Below are positions 53,460 through 62,417 of a stretch of 64,000 bases of DNA, piece by piece. Made by a program: the position numbers and the translations under genes. The DNA lies in contig NZ_QGNA01000002.1 of assembly GCF_003173615.1 (NCBI RefSeq), positions 806,001-870,000 on the forward strand, read 5' to 3'. A model generated the notes under the pieces. It did not search any database. It worked only from the letters and a program-made list of their open reading frames with translations, and was not told the origin of the DNA. How positions within the stretch are numbered: position 1 is the stretch's first letter; each line of letters begins with the position of its first letter. Source of the DNA: Falsiroseomonas bella (GTDB taxonomy: Bacteria; Pseudomonadota; Alphaproteobacteria; Acetobacterales; Acetobacteraceae).

Positions 53460-54797
53460 TCAAGGCTCGAACCGTTGGACCAAGCTGACATCGCGGCCCG
53501 CGCCGGCGGGCAGCGGCGGCTCGCCGTCGAGGCCCGACAGAGGCTGTCCGCTCGCGTCCAGCAGCGGCGCCGCACCGGCGCCACGCAGCAGCAGCTGGTA
53601 GGTGGTGGCGTCCGTCCAGTCCTCGCCGATGGTGATCATGGCGAGACCGTTGCCGTCGGACGGCACCGCCCAGCCATTGAAGGTGGCGGGCACCCAGGCG
53701 CCGGTGCCGTCGCGGCGGAAGATGCGGATCGCGTCGGCGGAGAGGCTGGTTGCATCCGGCGGCGTGGTGAAGCGCGCATCCAGCACCACCTGCCCGCCTT
53801 CGCTGCGCGCCGCGAGGGAGACCAGCCGGAAAGGCCGTGCACCGCCGGGGCCGAGCAGGCGCAATCCGGTCGTCATTGCGGCGAGCGTCTGCACATCCGG
53901 CAGCAGCGCGCGCACGGCGTTGTCCGGCCCGGCGACGAGGCGCGTGCGCTCCGCCGGGTCACCGACGGGTTCGAGATCCACGGTCGCCAGCAGCAGCGGC
54001 GCGTCGTCGCCGCCCGACCAGAAGCGCGAGACCTGCGCCGGCGGGTTCAGGATGAAATCCAGCAGCCGCGTGCGCAGATCGCCCTGCCCGGCGAAGGCCG
54101 TCCAGTCGCGGGCAACCGGGTGCGGGTCGGGCGGCGCCTCCGCCATCAGGCAGAGCCGCCAGCGATCCTGCACGCGGGCATAGGCCGTGGCCTCGCCGCT
54201 GCTGGAGCAGGGCGGCGTGATGGCGGGGATCTCGTCGGCCAGGCAGGCGCGGTAGGAGAGCACGACATAGGCGCGACGGACGCGCGTCTCGGTCGGTGCT
54301 TCCTCCTCGTCCCCACCGGGGAGGGAATCCGCGCCGGAGGTCGTGTCGGCGCCTGGCGTCGTGTCCTCCGCCGGTGTCGTCTCCGCACCGCCGCCTTCGT
54401 CAGGCTCTTCCTCCTCCGGCTCGGGCGGTGCAGGCGGCGGCGCCAGGTCTGACCAGAAGGGCGTGAGGGCAAGGCCCGTCACATCCAGGCAAACTTCCTG
54501 CTCGACATGGATCAGCCGGCCCAGCGCATCCACCGCGAGGCCCGGCGCGCAGACCAGTTGCACCGTGTTGTTCGTCGCATCCTCCCGCGCCGAGACGCGC
54601 AGGCCCCACACCGTGCCGTGGCCGTGCAGCGTCGCGGTCAGCAGGCGTTCGCGCAGCAGGTGGTAGCGCTGCTCGGCGGCAAAATCCTCGGCGCCAAGCA
54701 ACTGGCCGTAGCTGTAGCGTAGGCGGGAGAACGGATCGCCCGGCGTCGCGGGGTCCGCATCCTCGAGCGGTGCGAACAGCGTGGCGGTGTCGCTCAT
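53460..54797 (-). CDS. CIS-cluster protein with shared 'YGQLLGAEDF' N-terminal domain
   Basis: A 445-residue protein whose N-terminal 110 residues share a domain with the 939-residue product: RYSYGQLLGAEDFAAEQ, then LRERL, GTVWGLRV and PGLAVDALGRLI. An acidic Pro/Glu/Thr-rich linker (about 120–175) separates it from a C-terminal region with beta-rich segments (for example FNGWAVPSDGNGLAMI). Baseplate- or fibre-associated function is likely from position; I do not recognise a named family. An ATG at 54797 gives an ATGA overlap; an in-frame ATG at 54803 is equally possible. Confidence 0.62.
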   Translation of the reverse strand: MSDTATLFAPLEDADPATPGDPFSRLRYSYGQLLGAEDFAAEQRYHLLRERLLTATLHGHGTVWGLRVSAREDATNNTVQLVCAPGLAVDALGRLIHVEQEVCLDVTGLALTPFWSDLAPPPAPPEPEEEEPDEGGGAETTPAEDTTPGADTTSGADSLPGGDEEEAPTETRVRRAYVVLSYRACLADEIPAITPPCSSSGEATAYARVQDRWRLCLMAEAPPDPHPVARDWTAFAGQGDLRTRLLDFILNPPAQVSRFWSGGDDAPLLLATVDLEPVGDPAERTRLVAGPDNAVRALLPDVQTLAAMTTGLRLLGPGGARPFRLVSLAARSEGGQVVLDARFTTPPDATSLSADAIRIFRRDGTGAWVPATFNGWAVPSDGNGLAMITIGEDWTDATTYQLLLRGAGAAPLLDASGQPLSGLDGEPPLPAGAGRDVSLVQRFEP

Positions 54798-57271
54798 GGC
54801 CATCGCGTCCTGTGCTGGGTCAGAGGTGTTGCGCCGAGGCGGTGCCGGTCCTCGGGCAGGGCGCGCCCGATGGTGCGGCCGCCGCCGAGCGGCGCTTCGA
54901 GGATGGCGGGTGCGAAGCCCGGCCGCTGGCCGATGCGCGCGATGCCGACCAGGCTGCCGGCGCCGAGCCGGAAGCCGGCATCCAGCCAGCAGAAGTCGTG
55001 GATCGTGTGCGCGGGCTTGTGCGTCTCGGTGGCGAGGTCGAGCACGGCGGCGAGATCGTCCGTGCGGCAGGCGGGCACCACCACGGTGAAACGGTGTGCG
55101 AAGCGGCGGTGGAAGCGGATCAGAGCATCGGCTTCCAGCGGGTCGGGCGGATCGGCCTCGGGGCAGGGGGTACCGCCCTCAGCGCGGATCGCGGCGCGGC
55201 GCAGCGTGAGGCCGACATGCTTCAGCGCGAGTTGCTGTTCCCAGGGCTCGGTCGGCGCCGTCTCCGGCCCTTCGTCGTCGCCGATCTGCAGGCCGGGGCC
55301 GAGCACGCCCCAATCGGCGGTGCCGAGCACCGCCGTGCTCTCACGCCGCAGCCGGAAGCCCTCGATGATCTGCACCGGCGCGCGGGCCAGGATGGAGAGC
55401 AGGCGCGTCAGCCCGGGGATGGTGCCGCGCTGCCGCCACAGCGTCATCGCCTCGTTCAGCAAGCTGCGCCGCACATCCTCATCCACGCGGGTGTCGAAGA
55501 CGAGCGCGACGAAGCTCGCGAGCCACTCCAGCGCCTCGCGCGGCGTGGTCGTGGCGGAGAGCAGGTGACGCAGCGCGCTGATGCGCGCATCGGTCTCGGT
55601 GACGAAGCCTTCGAACAGCGCGAGCGAGCGGTCCGTGGCATCGGCCGAGAGGGGATCGCCGCGCCAATAGGCCGGCAGCAGATCCATCAGCGAGGGCCGC
55701 GGGCAGGTGGCGCGCAGCGCGAACAGGGCAGGGGCGCGGCGCTCCGTGCCGGTCAGGCGCAGCCGCAGCCACAGCCAGCGCCCCGGCGGCGCCTTGATGA
55801 CGCCTTCCAGCGTGACCATGCCCTCCGGCGGCGGATTGGCGCTGCCGCGCGCGTCATGCAGCGGGTCTTCGCTCGGGATCGCGGTGGAGAATGGCGGCAG
55901 CGGCGTGTCGGCATAGGCGGGGCGCTTGTCGAGAATGCCGAGGGCCGACCAGCCGATCTGCTCCTCCGGCGTGAGCGATCCGAGCGGCGGCCAGGCGCGG
56001 TCTTCCGGCACGGGCTCGCTGCGGTCGGCGGGTGGGCGTGGCGCGCGTTGCAGCGCCTGCGGCGGCAGCGTATCCGCGGTGCGGGCCTCGACCTCGATCT
56101 GCGTGCCGGGCGGCACGCAGGCGTCGAGGAAGATGCGATGCCAGACGCAGGCGAACACGCCGGAATCCAGCGCGAAGGTCTCCACCACGCCGTCGGTCGC
56201 AAAGCGCGGTTCCTGCGCGTAGAGCGCGCGCGCGCCGGTGGCGGTGGAGGCCATGACGCGGCCATCGGCGCCGGTCCAGATCGCGCGCCCATCGAAGCCG
56301 CGCACGGCGAAGCCGCCCTCGGCTTCGGGACCGCTTTCCGTCAGCAGGTATTCGGTGAAGCGCGTCGGCTGTTGCGCGCCGGGCGTGCCGGCGACATCCG
56401 CGATCAGCACGCGGTCGGAAGCCGTCATCAGCGCGTGCAGCGGCTTGGCGATGGCGGGCAGGCGGTGGATGGCTGGCGCGGCCGGGCCGTTGAGGATCGC
56501 CACGCGCAGCCCGTCCAGCATGACGACGGCGGTCGCGAAGCGCGGATCGGCGGCGATGGCGCGCGGCGCGGCGGGAAGCGTCACGCCGATCCAGGCACCG
56601 CCCCATGGATGCAGGAACAGCCGCGGCGACGCGCCATCCGCGACGATCACGCCCCAGTTGGTGCAGCCGATCGCGATGGGGTTCGCGTCGGCGGGGAGGG
56701 GGATGCGCGCGGATACGCGGAAGTCGCGGCCGAGCAGGCGGACTGCGGGCGGCGCGTCATCGAGCAGCCAAAGCCGGCCGTGTAGGTCGCGGGACAGCGC
56801 TCGTGGCGCGGCAGACGGCGCCGGTGGCGCCGACGGCGCGAAGTCGAGGGGTGCGCCACCGGCCCCCCACCCGGCTTCGCTTCGCTCAGCCACCCTCCCC
56901 CGCGAAGCGGGAGAGGGAAACTCGGGGCGCCCGGACTCCCTCTCCCGCGAAGCGGGGGAGGGTTGGGGTGGGGGTTGGCCGGGCATCGCGAACGCGCTCC
57001 ACTTGCCATCCCGCAGCACGAACAACCCACGCCGCGGATCGGCCAGCAGCACGGCGCTGCCCTCGCAGAGATCCGGTGGGCACTCCACCACCACCGCCGC
57101 ACCCATCGCGGCGCGCCAGGCGCCGAAATTCACGGCGCCGCCATCGCCCGCCACCGACACCGCCGTCGCCAGCGTCACCCGCGCCGGCATACCCTCGATG
57201 CGCGTCGCATCGTGGTCGCAGCGCTCCCACATGCGGCGGCCGGTCAGGTGGAGCATGGCGGGCTGGCGCAT
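54794..57271 (-). CDS. Phage-tail-protein-I-like CIS protein with propeller-like N-terminal half
   Basis: An 825-residue protein. The C-terminal part (about 520–690) has the tail-protein-I-like signature: LLPAYWRGD, then a helix and ALEWLASFVALVFD ... TIPGLTRLL, as in gpI-type baseplate proteins. The N-terminal half (about 30–430) has repeated strand motifs (GRLWLLDD, IAIGCTNWGVIVADG, VVMLDGLRVAIL) suggesting a beta-propeller-like region. Residues about 97–139 are encoded by a palindromic repeat inserted in frame. A start at 57271 lies two bases past the J-like gene stop; a GTG at 57280 is possible. Confidence 0.68.
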   Translation of the reverse strand: MRQPAMLHLTGRRMWERCDHDATRIEGMPARVTLATAVSVAGDGGAVNFGAWRAAMGAAVVVECPPDLCEGSAVLLADPRRGLFVLRDGKWSAFAMPGQPPPQPSPASRERESGRPEFPSPASRGRVAERSEAGWGAGGAPLDFAPSAPPAPSAAPRALSRDLHGRLWLLDDAPPAVRLLGRDFRVSARIPLPADANPIAIGCTNWGVIVADGASPRLFLHPWGGAWIGVTLPAAPRAIAADPRFATAVVMLDGLRVAILNGPAAPAIHRLPAIAKPLHALMTASDRVLIADVAGTPGAQQPTRFTEYLLTESGPEAEGGFAVRGFDGRAIWTGADGRVMASTATGARALYAQEPRFATDGVVETFALDSGVFACVWHRIFLDACVPPGTQIEVEARTADTLPPQALQRAPRPPADRSEPVPEDRAWPPLGSLTPEEQIGWSALGILDKRPAYADTPLPPFSTAIPSEDPLHDARGSANPPPEGMVTLEGVIKAPPGRWLWLRLRLTGTERRAPALFALRATCPRPSLMDLLPAYWRGDPLSADATDRSLALFEGFVTETDARISALRHLLSATTTPREALEWLASFVALVFDTRVDEDVRRSLLNEAMTLWRQRGTIPGLTRLLSILARAPVQIIEGFRLRRESTAVLGTADWGVLGPGLQIGDDEGPETAPTEPWEQQLALKHVGLTLRRAAIRAEGGTPCPEADPPDPLEADALIRFHRRFAHRFTVVVPACRTDDLAAVLDLATETHKPAHTIHDFCWLDAGFRLGAGSLVGIARIGQRPGFAPAILEAPLGGGRTIGRALPEDRHRLGATPLTQHRTRWP
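56861..56983. repeat. REP/BIME-like palindromic element inserted in a coding region
   Basis: Two 25-base hairpin copies at 56893–56917 and 56938–56962, each with a stem of CCCTC plus CCCGC / GCGGG around a GAA loop. The second equals the reverse complement of the first apart from the loop. Outer flanks (GGCCCCCCACCC on the left and GGGTTGGGGTGGGGG-TTGGCC on the right) are also roughly inverted. The element is translated as a Pro/Arg/Ser-rich insert and keeps the frame open. Confidence 0.75.
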
Positions 57272-57273
57272 GC

Positions 57274-59541
57274 TCAGCACTTCTCGACTTCGACAGGCAC
57301 CGGCATGCCGTCCACCGGCGGCGTCGGCTCCGGCGCGATCTCCTCGGCCTTCTCACCGATCGCGACGCGCACGCTGCGGATCACCGGCAACTGCCAGGCC
57401 AGCATCGGCACGCTGCCGGTGACCGGCGTGTTCTCCCCATCGGCGCCGATCGCTTCGCCTTCCAGCAGCACCTCGTTCACCAGGCGCACGCCCTGCACGC
57501 GCAGCGCCGCGGCTTCCGCGTCGCGGTCGCGCACGGCGCGTCCGAAGGGCCAGCCAGCGCCGTCGGGGCCATAGGGCGGCAGCGGCGCGAAATGCTGGCG
57601 CAGCGCGAGCTCCACCCAGCGCTTCAGCGTCTCTCCGCCCGTCCCGGGCTCGGCCTCGACCGCGACGGAGAGGTCCACCGGCACGTATTCCGGCGGCGTG
57701 ACGTAGAGCTCCGTCGTCACCAGGCGCCGCGGTTCCAGATGCGCGCAGACGCGGCGCAGCATCTCGCGATCCGGCGTCGGCGTGTCGGGGGTGACCGGAT
57801 CATGCGCGGGCAGCACGACGACCGTCACGGTCCCCGGCACGCCATCGGCGCGCTGCTGCGGCTTGTGGCGCGGCAAGACATGCGCGCGGCCGACCTTGCG
57901 GCCCGGAGTCTCCAGCGCGATCTCCACGAAATCCTCGGCGGCGACGGCGCGGTCATGCGTGCGCAGCGTGCGCGGGATGCGCGCGGTCGCCTCCGGGATC
58001 GTCTCGGCATCCTGGCCGCCTTCCGCGGGCAGGCTGTTCTCGCAACGCAGCCCGACGCGCGCGTTCTTCACGCGGCTGACCGCCATCGCCGGCACATTGC
58101 CGCGCGCCCCGCCGCCGGCACGGTAGCCGAGGCAGCGGATCGCCTCGCCGGGCAGCGGCATGCGGCCATGCAGCCCGTCGCCGAAGGTGATCGTGCCCTC
58201 GACCGGATCGAGCAGGTAGACGGGATCGTCCGGACCGCCGAGTGCGAGATCGTCGACCCGCGTCCACTTCTCCCAGCCCAGCGTGCCGCGCACCTGCACC
58301 AGCTCGCTGTCCTGCAGCATCGGCGCCTTGGAGAGCCGCACCATCTGCGCCGGCCGTCCATCACCATGGCCGAGCAGTTCGGGCGCGGCGGTGACGGCCT
58401 GCGTGGCGGAGAGGCCATTGCCCTCTACCAGGCGCAGCCGGATCGGCGGATGCGCGGCCTCGATACGCCGCAGGCTGACCCAGGCCAGCACGCGCGCGGC
58501 CTGCTTCGGATCATCCAGCCGGGGCGGCAGCGGGCCGACGCCGAGCAGGTCCGGATCAGGCGGATCGAAGCTGTCCTCCGTCCAGTCGCCCAGAACCGGC
58601 ACGCCGCCGCGCATGTCCGGCAGGCGCAGGCGCAGCGTGCCGGAGCGCGTCAGCCCCTCGGTCCTGTCGTCCACGATGGACAGCCGCTCGAACGCCGCGC
58701 GGTCCACGCGCTTCGAGGCGCCGTGGAAGCGGCCGGTTGAGATTTCCGCGCGTACCGGCCAGGGCGTGGCGGCCGTGCCGGGATCGGGGCAGCGCAGCAC
58801 GTCGGCCGGGCCGCACAACGCGTCATCGGTGCGCACGCCGAGGTTCAGGATGCGGCCCGAGATGCGTTCGCGCAACACCGCGAGCGCCTCCGCCGGTGTG
58901 CGCGGGGCGAGCGCTGCCAGCGCATCCTCGGGCGCGAGGAGGCACAGCCACAGCCGCCCGTCCAGCGTGCCCGCGCTGCTGGTCGGCGCCGGCAGCACGC
59001 CACCCTGCACCGCCGGCATCGGCACCGTCTGATAGGCCGAGAGCGTGCCCGGCGCGCTGCCGAGATGCGATTCCAGAAGCTGCGTGACGGCCTCCGTACC
59101 CTCGGCGGGCACCGCCTCGTCGTGGCGCGCCTTCACGAAGCCCGCGACCTCCAGCGGCAGGACGGTGATCTCCTCATCGGCCTCGAAGGAGACGGGGCCG
59201 GCGGCGCATTCCAGCCGCGGCGCGGTGGGCGAGAAATCCGGCGTTTCCGCATCGATGCCGCCCTTCGGCAGCATCAGCCGCAACTGCACGCGCGCGGGGA
59301 TCGCTGGCCGCGGCGGCAGGTTCAGCAGCTTGAGGAAGGCCAGCTTCGCCGCCTCCGGCGCGCGGTTCAGCCGATAGAGCAGGTTGTCGCCGAGGAAGGC
59401 GAAAAGCTCGATCAGCGTGACGCCGGGATCGGTCGGGCTGTGGTCCGTCCATTCCGGCGCATGGACCGGGATGCGCCGCACGAGCTCGTCGCGCAGATCC
59501 TGCCAGGATCGGTCGTCCAGGCGGGGTGGCTGGATCGCCAT
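57274..59541 (-). CDS. Baseplate J-like protein (Afp11-like, gp6 family)
   Basis: A 755-residue baseplate wedge protein of the putative baseplate assembly (gpJ/Afp11) type. The N-terminus WTDHSPTDPGVTLIELFAFL is typical, and later comes TFGDGLHGRMPLPG. The C-terminal half resembles gpJ core folds. It is the largest well-recognised baseplate component here. A strong GGGAGGAGG ribosome site sits within the last codons of the gp25-like gene. Its stop is two bases from the next gene's ATG. Confidence 0.85.
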   Translation of the reverse strand: MAIQPPRLDDRSWQDLRDELVRRIPVHAPEWTDHSPTDPGVTLIELFAFLGDNLLYRLNRAPEAAKLAFLKLLNLPPRPAIPARVQLRLMLPKGGIDAETPDFSPTAPRLECAAGPVSFEADEEITVLPLEVAGFVKARHDEAVPAEGTEAVTQLLESHLGSAPGTLSAYQTVPMPAVQGGVLPAPTSSAGTLDGRLWLCLLAPEDALAALAPRTPAEALAVLRERISGRILNLGVRTDDALCGPADVLRCPDPGTAATPWPVRAEISTGRFHGASKRVDRAAFERLSIVDDRTEGLTRSGTLRLRLPDMRGGVPVLGDWTEDSFDPPDPDLLGVGPLPPRLDDPKQAARVLAWVSLRRIEAAHPPIRLRLVEGNGLSATQAVTAAPELLGHGDGRPAQMVRLSKAPMLQDSELVQVRGTLGWEKWTRVDDLALGGPDDPVYLLDPVEGTITFGDGLHGRMPLPGEAIRCLGYRAGGGARGNVPAMAVSRVKNARVGLRCENSLPAEGGQDAETIPEATARIPRTLRTHDRAVAAEDFVEIALETPGRKVGRAHVLPRHKPQQRADGVPGTVTVVVLPAHDPVTPDTPTPDREMLRRVCAHLEPRRLVTTELYVTPPEYVPVDLSVAVEAEPGTGGETLKRWVELALRQHFAPLPPYGPDGAGWPFGRAVRDRDAEAAALRVQGVRLVNEVLLEGEAIGADGENTPVTGSVPMLAWQLPVIRSVRVAIGEKAEEIAPEPTPPVDGMPVPVEVEKC

Positions 59542-59544
59542 GGC

Positions 59545-59940
59545 TCAGCCTCCTCCCTGCAGGTTCAGCCCGACCGTCGCCGCCTGCGGCACCGCGCTGC
59601 CGGGGATGCGGAAGCGCACGGTGATCTCCAGCCGCTCCGGCTCGCGCGGTGCGGTGGCTATCTCCACGCCTTCCAGCTTCAGCCGCGGCAGGTCTCGCCC
59701 AATCGCGTCCTCGATCGTCAGGCGCATGCGCGTCCGCGTTTCCAGGCTGTTCGGCTGGAACAGGAAGCGGCGCAGGCCGGCGCCGAACAGCGGCCGGCCG
59801 ATGCGCTCGCCGGGCTCGGTCAGCAGCACCGCGCGCACCGCCTGGTCGGCGGCCTCGGGATCCTCGATCCAGCCCCAGCCGGCGGGGCCGACCAGCGGAA
59901 GACGGACGCCGCGCAGCGGCCTGGACTGCGTTCCGCTCAT
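59545..59940 (-). CDS. gp25-like baseplate wedge protein (Afp9-like)
   Basis: A 131-residue GPW/gp25 family protein. Conserved segments include GERIGRPLFGAGLRRFLFQPN (about 44–64) and the following ERLEITVRF. In T4 and eCIS particles gp25 contacts the sheath. The last three residues are Gly-Gly-Gly because the codons double as the ribosome site of the J-like gene. ATGA overlap with the upstream gene's stop. Confidence 0.85.
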   Translation of the reverse strand: MSGTQSRPLRGVRLPLVGPAGWGWIEDPEAADQAVRAVLLTEPGERIGRPLFGAGLRRFLFQPNSLETRTRMRLTIEDAIGRDLPRLKLEGVEIATAPREPERLEITVRFRIPGSAVPQAATVGLNLQGGG

Positions 59941-62417
59941 GACGATTTCTTCGGCACGGGGATGGGGATGCAGAACTTCAGCAGCAGCATCCAGAAGAAG
60001 CCCGGGATCAGGATCAGGATCGAGAAGATGATGCTGAACAGGATGAAGGCGCAGATGGTCAGCACGGGGATGCCGAAGCTGCAGATCCAGCCGATGCCCC
60101 AGGCGCGCTTGGTGTCCTCGGGTTCCTCGCCGGTGATGTAGCTGCTGTTGGGCGGCGCGGCGAAGGCGGCGAAGGGCTTTGCACGCGCCTTCGCCATGCG
60201 CGGGATGTCGCGGATCAGCTTCGGGATGTCGGGCAGCTGCACCGTGGCGGGCTTGGCGCCGAGGATGTCGGTGGGCTCCGCGATGCTGAACGGCTCGCTG
60301 CCGAGCGTCCAGACGATCGTCTCCTTCTCGCATCTGTCGCGGCCGGCCACGCGCGCCCAGCACCAGACGGCGTAGAGGCTGTCATGGTCGTAGCGCTTGC
60401 GCGGCACGCGCGCCTCGTCGCGCGCGACGCGCAGCGCGACCGCCTGGTTCGCATAGCGTGCGGCGAGCGAGATGCCGAGGGATGCGATGGCCAGCGATGT
60501 CGGTGTCGCGCCGGGCAGGCCAAGCAGGCCGCGCGCCGGTTGCTCCAGAACTTCCAGCCCCTGCACACGCAGGATCGTCGGATCCGATGCCCCGCCGGTC
60601 AGCTGGCCGATGCGGCCGGCGATGCTCGTAGCGCGCGCGTCGAGGCGCGCATTCTGTTCCTCGTCGAAGGCCGTGCCCGCGGGCGCCACGCCCGTCTCGA
60701 ACGCGGCGAAGGCATCTTCCATCCGCCGCGCCGCCTCATGCGCATCCCATGCGCGCAGGTCGCCCGTGCCCGGCGGTGTGCGAAGGTCGAGTGGCGGCCA
60801 TGTCGGCGCATCCGGCGTGCCACGCCATGCCTCGAGCCCGAGCGCGGCGGCGATCTCCTCGCCCAACGCGCCGGGCGTGCCGGCGGGCACGCCGCCCTGC
60901 ATGGCAATCAGCGAGGCGGTCTCCGCATCCGGTCCGAACATCTGCCGTCGCAGCGTGGCGGCGAGTCCGATGCGCATCACGCGGAGCCGCAGCAGGACGC
61001 AGGCCCAGAGCATGCCGGCATCCTCGGGGTTCACGCCGACGGAGACGCCACCGGTCGCGGGCGGCACCGGCGTGCCGTTACGGAAGGCGGTCGCCACCTG
61101 GCGCAGCCGGTGGTCGAGTAGGATGCGCCAGGAAGGGCGGTTCGCCGTGTAGTTCTCCGCGCCCCAGACCGAGCCGAAGCGTTCCGTCCGACGGCTGCCA
61201 TCGGCCGCCCAGGTGCCAAGCAGGTCGCGCGCGCGTCCGAGCCACAGCCCCGCGGTCTCAGGCTCGTCCGCGTCGAGCGCATCCGCATCAACCGTGGCCG
61301 GTGCCAGTACGGAGAAGCCGGCGGCCAGCATGGCGCCGAGCATGCGATCCAGTGCGCTTGCCACCGCCTGGTCCGCCGGTCCGGCCGGCGGTCCACCGCT
61401 GCCGATGAAGCCGTCCACCGTGTTCCAGGCATTCGCGATCTCGGCGGAACTCGGCTGTGCCGGCAGGACGGTGGCGTCCAGCAGATCGCCCAGCGCGGCG
61501 TTGATCGTTGTCGCCATCGTCGGCGCGGCGAGCGCAGCCTGCGCAACGGTGTCGGTCGCGCGCTGCTGTAGCGCGGAGACGGTCTCTGCCGGCGAGAGCG
61601 GCACTGCATCGCCCGCCTGCTCGGCCGAGGAGAAGACCGGAAGGTAGCCGTACAGCGTGCAATGCCGCGCGGCCGCGCCCGCCGCCGCATCCGGCTGCAG
61701 CAGCGCGAGCTTCGCGCTGTCCAGCGCCGTCGGCAGCGGCGTGTCCGCGGGCAGGCCGAGCCGCGCGCGCAGCGCCACTTCCTGCCCGGCATAGGCGCCT
61801 GCCGCGATCGCCTGCGGATCGAGCTGAGCGATCGGCAGCGCAAGCTCCGTCCAGACGCCGCGCTTGCCGTCCGCGCTGATCCAGTCCTCCCAGCGCTCGC
61901 ACGTGCGATCCGGCCGCAGCCGCCGCACGACCGCACCGGAGGCGACGATCCGCGCGCGGTCCACCGGCGGGAAGCCGAGGCGGCGGCACACCAGGTCGAA
62001 GGCGACGAAGGTGAAGCGCTGGTGCAGCGGGAGGTAGAGCTTGCGCAGCCACGGCGGCGTGCCCGCCGGAATGCCGTCGCCGGGCAGCCCGTCATCCTCG
62101 ATGGCCAGCGGCTCGGCCCGTTTCAGCGTGATCGGATAGAGCGCACTGCCCGCGGCATCCAGCACGCCGGAAGGCGGCTCCGACCAGTCGCGCCAGGGCA
62201 GCAGCTTCGGCAGCGCCTGCGGATTGGCGACGGCCGCGAGAAAATCCTCGACGAAGCTCGTGCCCTCGAAGCTCAGCAGGGGCGGCTGCGCGGCCTCCGG
62301 CATGGCCGTGCCGCGCAGGAAAAAGGGTGTCGCGGCGACGAGCGTCTCCCGTGGCGCGTGCTTGACCGCCGGGACGATGAGGCGCCTGCGCGCGCGGGGG
62401 GCGAGGTCCAGCGGCAT
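59937..62417 (-). CDS. Large CIS-cluster protein with hydrophobic C-terminal tail
   Basis: An 826-residue protein that I cannot assign to a named family. The bulk is soluble, Ala/Pro-rich helical sequence with segments such as LRKLYLPLHQRFTFVAFDL near 125 and a central helical part. The C-terminus (about 774–818) is strongly hydrophobic (ICSFGIPVLTICAFILFSI, then ILILIPGFFWMLLL), consistent with one or two membrane-spanning helices, followed by a short Lys/Ser end. It lies between spike and gp25 genes and overlaps its neighbours by 1 and 4 bases. It may anchor the baseplate in a membrane (inference). Confidence 0.58.
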   Translation of the reverse strand: MPLDLAPRARRRLIVPAVKHAPRETLVAATPFFLRGTAMPEAAQPPLLSFEGTSFVEDFLAAVANPQALPKLLPWRDWSEPPSGVLDAAGSALYPITLKRAEPLAIEDDGLPGDGIPAGTPPWLRKLYLPLHQRFTFVAFDLVCRRLGFPPVDRARIVASGAVVRRLRPDRTCERWEDWISADGKRGVWTELALPIAQLDPQAIAAGAYAGQEVALRARLGLPADTPLPTALDSAKLALLQPDAAAGAAARHCTLYGYLPVFSSAEQAGDAVPLSPAETVSALQQRATDTVAQAALAAPTMATTINAALGDLLDATVLPAQPSSAEIANAWNTVDGFIGSGGPPAGPADQAVASALDRMLGAMLAAGFSVLAPATVDADALDADEPETAGLWLGRARDLLGTWAADGSRRTERFGSVWGAENYTANRPSWRILLDHRLRQVATAFRNGTPVPPATGGVSVGVNPEDAGMLWACVLLRLRVMRIGLAATLRRQMFGPDAETASLIAMQGGVPAGTPGALGEEIAAALGLEAWRGTPDAPTWPPLDLRTPPGTGDLRAWDAHEAARRMEDAFAAFETGVAPAGTAFDEEQNARLDARATSIAGRIGQLTGGASDPTILRVQGLEVLEQPARGLLGLPGATPTSLAIASLGISLAARYANQAVALRVARDEARVPRKRYDHDSLYAVWCWARVAGRDRCEKETIVWTLGSEPFSIAEPTDILGAKPATVQLPDIPKLIRDIPRMAKARAKPFAAFAAPPNSSYITGEEPEDTKRAWGIGWICSFGIPVLTICAFILFSIIFSILILIPGFFWMLLLKFCIPIPVPKKSS

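Noticed and set aside
47671-53488. Long plus-strand frames over the CIS ATPase, tape-measure-like and 939-residue genes
   Set aside because: They are antisense to convincing proteins, low in complexity and without ribosome sites.
56861-56983. CRISPR array
   Set aside because: Only two copies in opposite orientation, self-complementary and in a coding frame; no regular spacers or cas genes.
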